64,000 nt of DNA from Mercurialis annua. Its lineage: Eukaryota > Streptophyta > Magnoliopsida > Malpighiales > Euphorbiaceae. Shown piece by piece: positions 24,527 through 35,254 of this stretch. The first letter of the stretch is position 1; each line of letters opens with the position of its first letter. The notes under the pieces were generated by a model. It had not been told where the DNA came from and searched no databases. It saw only the letters and a list, made by a program, of their open reading frames with translations. The stretch is from the NCBI RefSeq assembly GCF_937616625.2, contig NC_065570.1, positions 5,714,001 to 5,778,000 on the forward strand. The letters run 5' to 3'. The position numbers and the translations under genes were made by a program.

Positions 24527-27394
24527 ATGCATAATACACGACGTAAAGGACTACCGCTAGAACCTTTTCAACAAGATCTCACTACCTTTGAGCGAAGTGT
24601 CCGAAAATCAGCTCAAAGGAATCAGAATATGGCAGACGAAGATGGTATCCCACCTGGTTTCAATCCTGTGGTGGATAATAGAGTTCCCCCACAAAATCAG
24701 CAAAATCTGCAGGATGTGCAGGGAGAGAATAATGGCGGACAGAGAGTACGAACATTGATGGAGTTCTTTCAGCCAACTGTGGGCAACACTACTCATGGTT
24801 ATTTTGCACATCCTGTACTAGCAAACCACTATGAGATCAAGACAAGTGTCATTCAGCTGATAGAAGCGCGCTGTCAATTTTATGGGCTACCTAATGAAGA
24901 TCCGAATCAACACATCGCCGATTTTTTGGAGGTGTGTAGTACATTCAAGCTCAGCAACATGACAGACGATGAAGTTTGGCTGCGCTTATTCCCATTTTCT
25001 CTGAGGGATAGAGCGAAGCAGTGGATCCATGCATTGCCTAGAGCGGGGATTAACAATTGGTCAGATTTGGCAAAAGCCTTCATGAGCAAGTACTTCTCCA
25101 TGGCAAAGACTGCAAAGCTGACTAGGGATATTATGCTCTATCAGCAACACGATGGAGAATCGATACATGAAGCGTGGGAGCGATACAAGGAGATGCAGAG
25201 GAAAGTTCCTCATCATCACATCACTAGAGAGAATCTGATCCAGAATTTCTACAATGGGTCAACTGAGTTGGGGAGAAGCGCTATAGATGTAGCTGCAGGA
25301 GGGTCACTAATGAGGAAGACGACCGATGAGGCATTTGCCCTATTAGATGAGATGGCCATAAATGGATGTACTTGGCCAAACGAGAGGGCAAAAGTACCTG
25401 CGCAAAGAGGAGTAATGGCAGTCAGTGTTGATCCAGCTGTGGAGAGTCTGAAAGCGAAGAATGCCTCACTGCAAGCTCAGGTTGATATTCTTATGAGGCA
25501 AGCTGCAGGAATGACTATGGGAAGTGTTGCTGCAGTTCAGAGTAGCTGTGAAGTATGTGGAGATCCTACCCACGTGGCAAATGACTGCTATATGATGGGA
25601 CATGCTTTCAATGAGCAGGTCAATTTTGTGGGAGGACAAAGACAGGGCAATGATCCATATGCTGCTACTTACAATCCAGGATGGAGGAATCACCCGAATT
25701 TCTCATGGAAGGATACTGGGGGTAATGCCAACAATCAGGCAGGTCCAAATTTTCAAGGAGTACAAGGGCCACAACAGAATCAGGGCAACGTCCAGAATCA
25801 TGGAAACTTCCAACATCAGAACAATAGGCCTCAGCATCCACCTGGCGTTCAGCAAAGAGAGCAAGGAGAGTCTCTTTATAGTAAGGTGGACAAGATGATG
25901 GAGTTAATGTTGAAGAATGAAGCAGAGACGCAGCAAACATTGAGGAATCATGCTGCCACTATCCACAATCTTGAGTTGCAGAATCAGCAGATGGCCCAAG
26001 CACTTCAGACTCGAAATCAAGGGGGTTTACCATCCACTACTGAGGCAAATCCGAGAGAGCAAGTCAAGGCGATAACACTAAGAAGTTCAAAAGTGTTGCC
26101 TGAACCTCATGTAGAGAAGGTTGTAGTAGAGGCAGAGAAGGAGCAGTGTGAGGGTGGTGCTACTGAATCACAAGTTTCAAAACCATATACTCCACCTCCA
26201 CCATATGTTCCTAAGGTTCCGTTTCCACACAGACTGAAGAAGCCACAAGACACTTGGAAGTTTCACAAGTTCTTAGAAACTTTCAAGAAGCTGCAAATCA
26301 ATATCAGCCTGGCGGATGCACTCAGAGGGATGCCGCATTATGCCAAATTCTTGAAAGACATTCTGATGAAAAAGCGGAGCTGGGACGAGAGTACGATTCC
26401 ATTTACAGAGAATTGCAGTTCAATCAGTTTGAGCAAGTTGCCTACAAAGCTCGAAGACCCAGGGAGTTTTTCTGTTCCCTGTACTATTGGTGATTTAGAA
26501 ACTGCTAATTGTCTTTGTGATTTGGGTGCTAGCATAAATTTGATGCCCCTTTCTTTGTTTAGACAGCTGCTTGGTGATCAACAGGTCAAGACCACTCCCA
26601 TGATGTTGCAGCTTGCTGACCACTCTGTCAAAAAGCCATATGGAATTGTGGAGGATGTTTTAGTTAAGATCGACAAATTCATATTTCCTGTGGATTTTGT
26701 CGTTCTTGACTATGAGATCGATAAGGAGTGCCCTCTAATTCTCGGACGACCGTTCATGAACACCAGCAGAGCTCTCATTGATGTGAATGCAGGCAAGTTG
26801 ACTCTGCGATTAGAGGATGAAAGTGTAGAGTTTGAGATGACCAAAAGGGTGCGAAGCGTGAGAAGTGAGGAAAAATGCATGAGAATTGACTGTGTGGAGG
26901 AGAGTGAGAATGAGAGCATGAAGGATGTGTTGTACTTAGATTGTCCTATGACATCTCAAGAATTCAACCCATCAAGCAAAGAAAAACCACTGTATAAGAC
27001 TTTTTGTGGTGTGCCTGCGCAGTCAGTAAAAAAGAGAGCACCCTCGAAACCTCCACTCTCAGCCAAACCGCGAAAGGGTAAACCCAAACAATGGGCAGGG
27101 TGGAGGTTGAAATTTTGCTCTAAGGCGAGTAGCATTGATCCAATGCAAACCGGAAACACCAATGTAAGTAAGCTTGTCATTCTGAATATTTCTCAAGTGC
27201 GTTCATGTGCAGGCAAGCTTATATCACAGTGGAATGGTCCCTTCAAACTCCGGCGTGACATTGGACCTGACTTGGTAGAATTGGAGGGCGCAAATGGAGA
27301 AGTCTTCAAAGTCCTTGCACACTGGTGCAAACCATATTCGGAATTGTCAACTGACAATGGAGGGGAGTATGACACTCCCGATACTCCGAACTGA
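24527..27394 (+). CDS. gag-pro: Athila-type gag-protease polyprotein fused to integrase tail
   Basis: An uninterrupted 955-residue frame. Residues about 90-280 hold the retrotransposon gag domain, with landmarks such as FPFSLRDRAKQW, ESIHEAWERYKEM and AAGGSLMRKT. A CX2CX4HX4C zinc knuckle lies at residues 341-354. A glutamine-rich region follows at about 375-500. The aspartic protease has its DLGA active site at 665-668 and the LILGRPF segment about 75 residues later. After about residue 800 the frame runs through a lysine- and proline-rich linker straight into an integrase C-terminal tail (from about 896, with the motif QWNGPFKL and then KPYSEL). Reverse transcriptase, RNase H and the DDE core, normally some 900 residues, are absent, so the protein can form particles but not copy or integrate DNA. 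The deletion kept the frame. The start is the first ATG, 140 bp after the LTR. Confidence 0.9.
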   Translation: MHNTRRKGLPLEPFQQDLTTFERSVRKSAQRNQNMADEDGIPPGFNPVVDNRVPPQNQQNLQDVQGENNGGQRVRTLMEFFQPTVGNTTHGYFAHPVLANHYEIKTSVIQLIEARCQFYGLPNEDPNQHIADFLEVCSTFKLSNMTDDEVWLRLFPFSLRDRAKQWIHALPRAGINNWSDLAKAFMSKYFSMAKTAKLTRDIMLYQQHDGESIHEAWERYKEMQRKVPHHHITRENLIQNFYNGSTELGRSAIDVAAGGSLMRKTTDEAFALLDEMAINGCTWPNERAKVPAQRGVMAVSVDPAVESLKAKNASLQAQVDILMRQAAGMTMGSVAAVQSSCEVCGDPTHVANDCYMMGHAFNEQVNFVGGQRQGNDPYAATYNPGWRNHPNFSWKDTGGNANNQAGPNFQGVQGPQQNQGNVQNHGNFQHQNNRPQHPPGVQQREQGESLYSKVDKMMELMLKNEAETQQTLRNHAATIHNLELQNQQMAQALQTRNQGGLPSTTEANPREQVKAITLRSSKVLPEPHVEKVVVEAEKEQCEGGATESQVSKPYTPPPPYVPKVPFPHRLKKPQDTWKFHKFLETFKKLQINISLADALRGMPHYAKFLKDILMKKRSWDESTIPFTENCSSISLSKLPTKLEDPGSFSVPCTIGDLETANCLCDLGASINLMPLSLFRQLLGDQQVKTTPMMLQLADHSVKKPYGIVEDVLVKIDKFIFPVDFVVLDYEIDKECPLILGRPFMNTSRALIDVNAGKLTLRLEDESVEFEMTKRVRSVRSEEKCMRIDCVEESENESMKDVLYLDCPMTSQEFNPSSKEKPLYKTFCGVPAQSVKKRAPSKPPLSAKPRKGKPKQWAGWRLKFCSKASSIDPMQTGNTNVSKLVILNISQVRSCAGKLISQWNGPFKLRRDIGPDLVELEGANGEVFKVLAHWCKPYSELSTDNGGEYDTPDTPN

Positions 27395-28062
27395 GTCAGG
27401 TGTTATACGGTCAACGCTAGTGACCTTAAACAAGCGGTTTTTGGAAGCAATTCTAAAAATCTATCTTTATTTTTGCTCTCTAGTTTATTTTGTTGATTTT
27501 TCTTAAATTTTTGGTTTTATATTAGTTTTATTAGTTTTGCATCGTTTTATTTTCATTTTAATTAGTTCAGATTAATTCCAGGGTGTTCGTGGTTTGTGAT
27601 GTGCAGGTTCGGGTCTTCCGCGTTCAAAAACGCAGTTTTTTGGCAGTTGTAGCAGCAGGGCGCGTTGGAAGGCGCGATGGAAGCAACGTGCCTCGCAACG
27701 CGCCCGTTGGTAAAAAAAAGGGGCGGAGCAGGGCGCGATGACTTCAACGCGCCTCGCAACGCGCAAGTCATCGCGCCTCACCTGCAAGATGTGAAACAAG
27801 GAGAAGCGAGGCGCGATGGGTTCAACGCGCGTCGCGTTGCGCCTTTCATCGCGCCTCTTTGAAAAAAAAAAATGACACATCCGGAGGGTGATTATCCATC
27901 ACCGGTTCACGAGCCATCGCCACCGCCGGAGGACATCTAGAGTTTTTCTCCTTTTCACTCTTTCACTTTTTGAGTTTTATTTTATTTTTATCTTTATTTT
28001 GGTGCATTGGGGACAATGCATGATTTAGTGTGAGGGTGGGAGAAAACATTTTGTTTTTCTGT
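27395..28062 (+). repeat. Post-pol internal region with palindromic modules
   Basis: The start of this stretch carries the string gaccttaaacaagcgg, characteristic of Athila-like elements just after pol. Three palindromic modules follow at about 27658-27705, 27730-27778 and 27808-27857, of the form ggcgcgatgg..caacgcgcctcgcaacgcgcc, in places with a closing catcgcgcc. They are CG-rich relatives of the LTR modules. The segment ends with ggggacaatgcatgatttag and gtgtgagggtggg, a conserved plant-element motif resembling a polypurine tract. No coding function is evident. Confidence 0.7.
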
Positions 28063-29677
28063 TGTGTCTTGTGTGTGTCTTATTTATTTTTATTTTTGTC
28101 ATGTCTTTACTTTATGTTTGTCTTTATGTTTATGTCTGTAGTAGTCTATGGTTGTGAACCTTATTATCTACTCATGTTTGATGTTTGTTTAGTCCTAAAT
28201 AGCCTAAGGATAATTGTTATGTCATGATTTCAGAATTATTAGCATTTTTCTTTCCCCTACGTGATGAATAAGTTAGATGTGCTTTTAATTGTTGACAACA
28301 ATTGGAGAATATAGTTAAGTGTTTCTTACTTGATTTTGACGACATGGGTCATTGCGACTAGGGTGAAAATTCGAGTTTAATGAAATGCTTGTAATTTGAT
28401 AATTGTTGTGAAATTTGGCATGTGAATTAGGATTGAGCAACGGTGCAAATTGTTGAAAACTTGAGTAAATAATGGCAATGTTTGATATAGTGAATTACAT
28501 GGTGAACACACGACTAATTTTGTGAGATTTTGAGCCTATGGGAGCATATATTTTTTTTGTGCTTATATTTCTTGTTGTGTGGTTTGAAGCATGTCTATAT
28601 TCTCTAGAACTTGCCTGTTTTCCGTTGTCATATTGCACAGTTGAGTTGAAAAACATGGAGATGATAAATGGCATTTAGGATTCACCTTTTCTTTAGACCA
28701 CTTAAATAGCCTACCCTTTTATCTTTAGTTTACCCAAGTTGAGCCTTAGCCTTATTTTTGTTTATTTACACACTTTACACACATTTTATCTTTTCTCATC
28801 TTTCCACTTTCTACCTTGATTGATTTGGCAAATTGACTGACATTGCAGGAAACTAGTGTGAGGATGTAGTAACATCCTAGCTCGTGATTTTTTGCAATGT
28901 CAGTCAATTTGCCAAATCAATCAAGGTAGAAAGTGGAAAGATGAGAAAAGATAAAATGTGTGTAAAGTGTGTAAATAAACAAAAATAAGGCTAAGGCTCA
29001 ACTTGGGTAAACTAAAGATAAAAGGGTAGGCTATTTAAGTGGTCTAAAGAAAAGGTGAATCCTAAATGCCATTTATCATCTCCATGTTTTTCAACTCAAC
29101 TGTGCAATATGACAACGGAAAACAGGCAAGTTCTAGAGAATATAGACATGCTTCAAACCACACAACAAGAAATATAAGCACAAAAAAAATATATGCTCCC
29201 ATAGGCTCAAAATCTCACAAAATTAGTCGTGTGTTCACCATGTAATTCACTATATCAAACATTGCCATTATTTACTCAAGTTTTCAACAATTTGCACCGT
29301 TGCTCAATCCTAATTCACATGCCAAATTTCACAACAATTATCAAATTACAAGCATTTCATTAAACTCGAATTTTCACCCTAGTCGCAATGACCCATGTCG
29401 TCAAAATCAAGTAAGAAACACTTAACTATATTCTCCAATTGTTGTCAACAATTAAAAGCACATCTAACTTATTCATCACGTAGGGGAAAGAAAAATGCTA
29501 ATAATTCTGAAATCATGACATAACAATTATCCTTAGGCTATTTAGGACTAAACAAACATCAAACATGAGTAGATAATAAGGTTCACAACCATAGACTACT
29601 ACAGACATAAACATAAAGACAAACATAAAGTAAAGACATGACAAAAATAAAAATAAATAAGACACACACAAGACACA
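28063..29677. repeat. 785-bp inverted repeat (hairpin-forming)
   Basis: Arms 28063-28847 and 28893-29677 are reverse complements. Every segment I compared was identical, and the mirrored open frames ending at 28227 and starting at 29513 confirm the symmetry. The spacer of 45 bp (28848-28892) contains a small inner palindrome, aggatgt..acatcct. The first mismatch outside the arms is at 28062/29678. The arms are the ordinary non-coding 3' internal sequence of the element, present twice head to head. The 198-bp frame shared by both arms is T-rich and meaningless. Because the element is transcribed from its LTR, the RNA would fold into a long perfect duplex. Confidence 0.92.
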
Positions 29678-29984
29678 GTGTGAGGGTAGTAAACTTGAAG
29701 CTTCAGTTCCTGACCCACTTACTTTTCCCATGAGCTTCAATGAGGAAAGTGGGGATGAATTTGGTATTACAGTACTCTATGAGGAAATCAACAAAACCTT
29801 TGACTACAGGGATCCATTCTTAGAAGGGTTTGATTCCGAGTATGACGGAAATAATATCAAACATATGAATCTGCTTAACACTCCTCCTGTTCTTTATTAC
29901 ATTTTTTTTTTTGTTTGATGATCTCTTGATTTTTGTGATTATTAGTGTCTCTTGGAGTTCAGAAAAAATATATACGGGAAGCAA

Positions 29985-30115
29985 AAGCGTTGAAAGAAAA
30001 AAAATGTATAAAAAGAAAAAAAAATCAGAATATTGAGTTTAAAAAGAAAAAAAAAAGGACATGTTGAAAAAAAAAAAAAAAAATAAAATTGAGAACTCGA
30101 GAAAATAAAAAAAAA
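29985..30115 (+). repeat. A-rich low-complexity tract inside the retrotransposon
   Basis: Runs of 8 to 17 A separated by short G-containing words. Such tracts are common in the non-coding 3' internal region of plant gypsy elements. No gene. The preceding frame at 29730-29918 is too short and ends in phenylalanine-rich noise. Confidence 0.6.
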
Positions 30116-30755
30116 GGAGAGAATGAGAGATTGTATATTTAGAGAGCTAATGTGATTAATTTTCTGGTTTCCTTTGATCTATGTTGGTTTGTTAAGTCAT
30201 GTTTACCCTTTCTTTTACCTTGTACCATACCCTCGCCTAAACCCCATTACAACCCGAACAAAGTCCATTTTGATTTGTGTTTTTGACTCGACTGAGTAGT
30301 GGAATGATGGATTGCAGGCAAGCTTATGGTAGGATTAGAATGTTTCAATTTTGAGTGCTAATTTTTGAACCCTTAAACACATGAGTGTTAGAGTGTACCT
30401 TGTGAGTTATTTTGCCATGTGATTTTACGATTCAAGCATTGTTGTTTTTGCTCATAGGACTAAAACGTTTACTACCTTTGTTTTTGGTGAGTTTGCATGC
30501 TTTGTTGAACAATACGTATTAGGTTCGAGTATGAGTGAACTTGTTTGAGTATTCTTGGTGGCATTGATTCATGTCGTAATTTTAAGTAAGTTGGCTTGGT
30601 TTATATTCTCTTTGTGTTGTCGGTTTTAAAAGCACGATTTAATTGATTCGTCACTATAGGGGTTTGAAAAATGTTAATTTCTCGGTGATTATTGACATTC
30701 TATTTGATTTGGGCTATAACATGATTCGTTTCTTGCTTGAGGACAAGCAAAGGTT

Positions 30756-30768
30756 AAGTGTGAGGATG
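30756..30768 (+). other. Putative polypurine tract
   Basis: aagtgtgaggatg lies two bases upstream of the 3' LTR, preceded by gaggacaagcaaagg, an arrangement usual in Athila-type elements. It would prime plus-strand synthesis. Close copies of the motif occur at about 28026, 28856 and 29676, framing the inverted repeat. Confidence 0.6.
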
Positions 30769-30770
30769 TT

Positions 30771-32334
30771 TGATAGGAGTAAAATTACTCATATATTACC
30801 GTTGTTTTACGAGTTATTTACGTGTGTTTAGTGATCATTTTTATGCATATTGGGTCTCATTTCTTTGTTGAGCGTTTCAGGTACTATCACGTAGATTTCA
30901 CGGAGTTTAGGACCTGATCGGAGCAATACGGTGAAGTCTAAGCAAGATCGGAGTTTGATAGGCGTTTCGAGTTAGTGTCGGAGCTGTTTCTGAGAGTTTG
31001 GCTGAGGGAAGATGGAAGGCACGATGGAACCAACGTGCCTCGCATCGTGCCCCCAGTCTTATGCATACTTTGTTGGAAGGCGAGATGGTAGGCACGATGG
31101 TGGCATCGTGCCTCGCATCGTGCCTATGTTTGTTTATTGTATTGAAGGAGAGGCGAGATGGAAGGCACGATGGGGGCATCGTGCCTCGCATCGTGCCTTA
31201 GGAAAATGTGTGCTGAAATTGCAAGGCACGATGGAATCAACGCGCCTCGCAACGCGCCTTCCATCGTGCCTGTCTGCTGAGTTGTCCAAAATTACGTTTT
31301 GGTCCGATCTTTCATTCCGATTCTAAAATTATGAAAGGGCGACTTCGGGACTTCACCAAAATACGAGTCTAAAGCTGACAGCGGGTATATATAGTGGATT
31401 TTACAGCATAATTAGGGTTCGCTTAGTTCGTTTACCATTCTATTAGACTAAAAACACTAGATTAGTTTTATTTTCAGTATTAGTTCATCGTTCTTCGATT
31501 TGATTACTCTTTGAGCTGGATTTTATTCTTCGATATTATATTGGGATTTTTATGCAAATAAGGTACGATAATTCAGAGAGATCTTTTTCATTGTTTATCT
31601 TATCAATTATGAATTCCATATATTATGTTGTTGGTTTATCTTTGATCATGAGTAACTAAACCCATCGTGGGGATTATTAATGGGATTTATGCCTGTTTAA
31701 ATAAATTGGATTTATGGGTTGTTGTTATTACTATGTTTTAATTATTGTTCTTAATGCTTGAATTTATTTAGCTAATTTATTCATTGTCATGTGTTCTGGT
31801 TTTAGCTTGAGAGAGTAAAACTGAAATAGACCAATATAATTAAGAACGTAGGAGTTAATTGCACGAGAGTGAATTGACAAATACGTGTTCTTAGGGTTTG
31901 CTTCACAAACATCAATCAATTAATTATTTAGGTTAATTATAACACGAGAGTGAGTAGTTGCCTATTGATTGTTTAATTGACTGTTTTTGCCTGCAATTGC
32001 TCGAGAGAGAATTTTAGGTGCTTACGATTAGCCTGAACCTTAGTAAAACAACCAAATCCATATTCCAATCTGATTGAACAGCATAATGAAAGTAAATAAT
32101 CCCTGCTTTACCTATTATTGTTTAACATCAATTTAATTTCAGCTTTAGTTTATTAATTTACACTAGTTTAATTTTGTCTTTAATTTACACAACAAAACAA
32201 AAATATCTTTTCAACTATCCAAATCGAGTCTCCTAGCTGGTTGTATTTAGAAGCTTTCTCTGTGGGTACGATATCCGGACTTCACAGTCTGTATTACAAG
32301 TTGGCATACGTACGCTTGCGTATTTTTACCAACA
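30771..32334 (+). repeat. 3' LTR
   Basis: 1564 bp with the same TG..CA ends as the 5' LTR. One base difference was noted on direct comparison (31128 G against 23180 A). The palindromic modules lie at 31018-31271. The right target duplication GTGAA follows immediately at 32335-32339. Confidence 0.95.
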
Positions 32335-32339
32335 GTGAA

Positions 32340-35241
32340 CCGGAAAATTAAGTTTGGTACGCCAATTTAAGAAAATTGATTTTTAGTTCAGTTTTGAACG
32401 TAAAAAAATATATACCAAGCTTACATACAAGCCGAAATGAACTAGCCTAATCGAATTAAAGCAATCAACCGGAGTACATATCATCTTAGTTTGAAATTTT
32501 TATATTTTATAAATTCGGTCGGATTTAACTTATCTTAGTTTGAAATTTTATATCTTTATAAATTCGGTCCGATTTAACTTTAAAGAGGGCAAATTTTTGG
32601 TTCGGCTTAGAACGAATCAAATGCACTCCCTAATTGGAAGTATTCATTGAATTGGCATTTGAAATGAACTATACCAATTGGGTTTTAATGGTTTTTACTT
32701 TTAACTCAGGAAATTATAGATATAATTAGAAACTAATTTTGATTCATTAGAATCCAATCAAAAGAAAATTGATTAATTAGAAGCAAAACAAAAGAATCAA
32801 AGAAAAGGAAGTTAAGGGTTGGGGTACTTCAGGTGATGTGAGATCGTGGCAATTGCCAATTGGTTTAAGTATGTAATCTTTCGAGCAGGTCAAAAGAGAA
32901 CAGCTCCTACTGCATGGTTGCAATATTAATTAAAATAAACAATCCTAATGTTACCCAATAAAATATGAAAACTGTATAACATGTGCTAGAATAATCGAAT
33001 CCGACTTGGAAGATTGTCAATGTTAATTTTTTTTTTTTAAATACTCAAAACCTATTGTACATGCAAATTTATTTATAAAAATATTGTAATTTTTAGAACT
33101 ATATATAAAATTTGATATCCCTGATATGAAAATATAAAAATTTTAAGTTTATATATATATTCATTTTACATTTAGTATATTATCTTATTATTGTACTATT
33201 TTAAAAACTGTTTCAAAATTTTTAAATTCGTATTTATTTGAAAAAACGATTCAAAAAAATGTATATATAGTTTTTCATTTTTGTTTATATTTGGTATATA
33301 TTTGATTTTTTTTTAAATACACACTTCATATTATTGTTTTACTGTGCCATTTTATCAAACATCTTATATTCAAATTACTTATAAATTTCAAAAACTTAAA
33401 GCCTTCAGTTTTAATATTTTTTTCATATTGCAATTTTATTTTAATTATTATTCAATTTTCTTTTTTCTTTTTCTTACAAACATCAATAATATTCCCTTTA
33501 GAAGTAGACTTTAAAATAAAAGAAGACTCACTTCTTGTATGAACTATAATTAAAAGAAAATGATAATTAGAGTAGAAAAAAAATTGAAAACACTACGAGA
33601 AACTGAGAAGAATACGAGATACTGAATAGATACGGAACTGACTAACGAGTAACTCGAAGATTTAATATGTGAACTATGAATGCATTTGGATAGTCTATTT
33701 GGTGGCTAGAAAAAACTCTTGTGGGTGACTCTATTTGCTACTCATCATTCTCTTATAAAATTGTTTACTCAAACTTGTCGGTCATCTCTGTATTTTTTAT
33801 TATCAATGACAAAATTAAGCCTTTAAAAAAATTAAAAATGTTCACAAGAAATGGCTGACCTGAAATCACATGCAGCAGTTGAGAATGATACTCCAACTGC
33901 TTCCCCACATGCATCAATGGCTTAACTATGAACAATTTCAATTTAGTGCCTGTTCTTTACTAAAATTACAACTGAACCCATCCATCATCACTTTAGCTAG
34001 TTCATGCTCTTAACTTATCTTAGATACTAGAAGAAATTATATTAGAATACTACAAAACCATAAAGTAATTATAAATACATTTTTAACTTTTACATTTTAT
34101 AAAGGTATTCCAATTTTTTTCTATCAATATAATTTATTTTATAAACATTATGTTTATATGCTACATGAGTATATCTTCCTCCTAATTTTTCGCTTTTGTT
34201 AATTGAGATTTTTGCGGTCTTTTCTCCCTTGTTTTACTCCTTACAGGAGTTTCTTCTTCGTCTACTCTTTCATTAGGCCTTTTGAATATGAAATCAACTA
34301 AGGAATAAAATGAAAATTATATTCCCTTTCCAAATAATTTGCTTAGCATTTTATAATAGCTAAAAAGGAAAAGGGAAAAAAATGAGTATAGTTGAAACGT
34401 GTAGGTCTTAAATAATATTTTATTATAAATATATATAATTATATAAAAATTAAAATGGAAATTAATGAAAATTTAATTATATTTGCGAGTTTAATGAATT
34501 AAGTAATTTGATGCTTAAATTCTATTTGGTAATCGATTTGAGTAGTTTGAACTAGAGCTCGAATAGATTCAAGACAATTTTTAAATATTTTATAAGTTGA
34601 TTCGACTCGGGTAGTCTTGATTACATATGTTTGGCGGCAACCTTATCAAATCTTTGTCATCAATAATTTGCACCTTTTGAGAAATTATTTTAACTTTATT
34701 ATGATGGAAACCTGATTTTCATATGCCATAAAACGATAAGTCAAGTTTTAAGAACACTCATCCACCGTAGTCCATTCCAGGACTCGCCAAATAACAACAA
34801 ATTAAAAATAAAATCAACATAGAACCATATCTGCAAAGCCGAACTTTATGAGATTCGCCAGTTTGAGAACTAAGTTCATATATATTCAACCAAGAAGATG
34901 TTGATCGAATTCCTTAGGATTCGACAATTGAAGAATACCAAAATCCGAACACAAATTTTATTAAGAGATTGAATTCAAAGTCAACTATAGAAACTATAAG
35001 CAGGAAAAGATTTTTGAAGATTAAAATTTTCTATATAAGTCGAAGATAGTCTCCTAAACCAAGACAATTTTCATAATAAGAACATAGTCATAAATAGGAC
35101 TCGTTCCTAAATAGAGTATACACTAAATACAAATCTCTTTCCTGTTTAGATTCAACTTCCCAAAATAATCACTTAAAATTTTAAAATTAAATGGATTTTA
35201 AAAAAAAAAATTATAATGTGATAATTTTAAAAATATTTAGG
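32340..35241. other. AT-rich spacer with a short tandem repeat
   Basis: No gene is supported. At 32482-32580 a unit of about 50 bp, beginning atcttagtttgaaatttt and ending cgatttaactt or a close variant, is present twice in tandem. The rest is low-complexity A/T sequence with scattered microsatellites. Confidence 0.4.
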
Positions 35242-35254
35242 ACCATTTTAATTT

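Larger units (their letters stand above)
22823..32334 (+). mobile_element. Young non-autonomous Athila-type Ty3/gypsy retrotransposon
   Basis: The 9512-bp element has two LTRs of exactly 1564 bp, both starting TGATAGGAGT and ending ACCAACA. It is flanked by a perfect 5-bp target duplication GTGAA (22818-22822 and 32335-32339). A tRNA-Asp primer site follows the 5' LTR and a purine-rich tract precedes the 3' LTR. The single long frame encodes an Athila-type gag and an aspartic protease but no reverse transcriptase, RNase H or integrase core. By eye the LTRs differ at one base (A at 23180, G at 31128), so the insertion is very recent, of the order of tens of thousands of years at usual plant rates. 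The 3' internal half holds a 785-bp inverted repeat and GC-rich palindromes. Mobility would need enzymes from an intact relative. Confidence 0.95.

Noticed and set aside
28030..29740. Two near-identical T-rich open frames facing each other
   Set aside because: They are the same non-coding sequence read in the two arms of the inverted repeat; composition is not protein-like.
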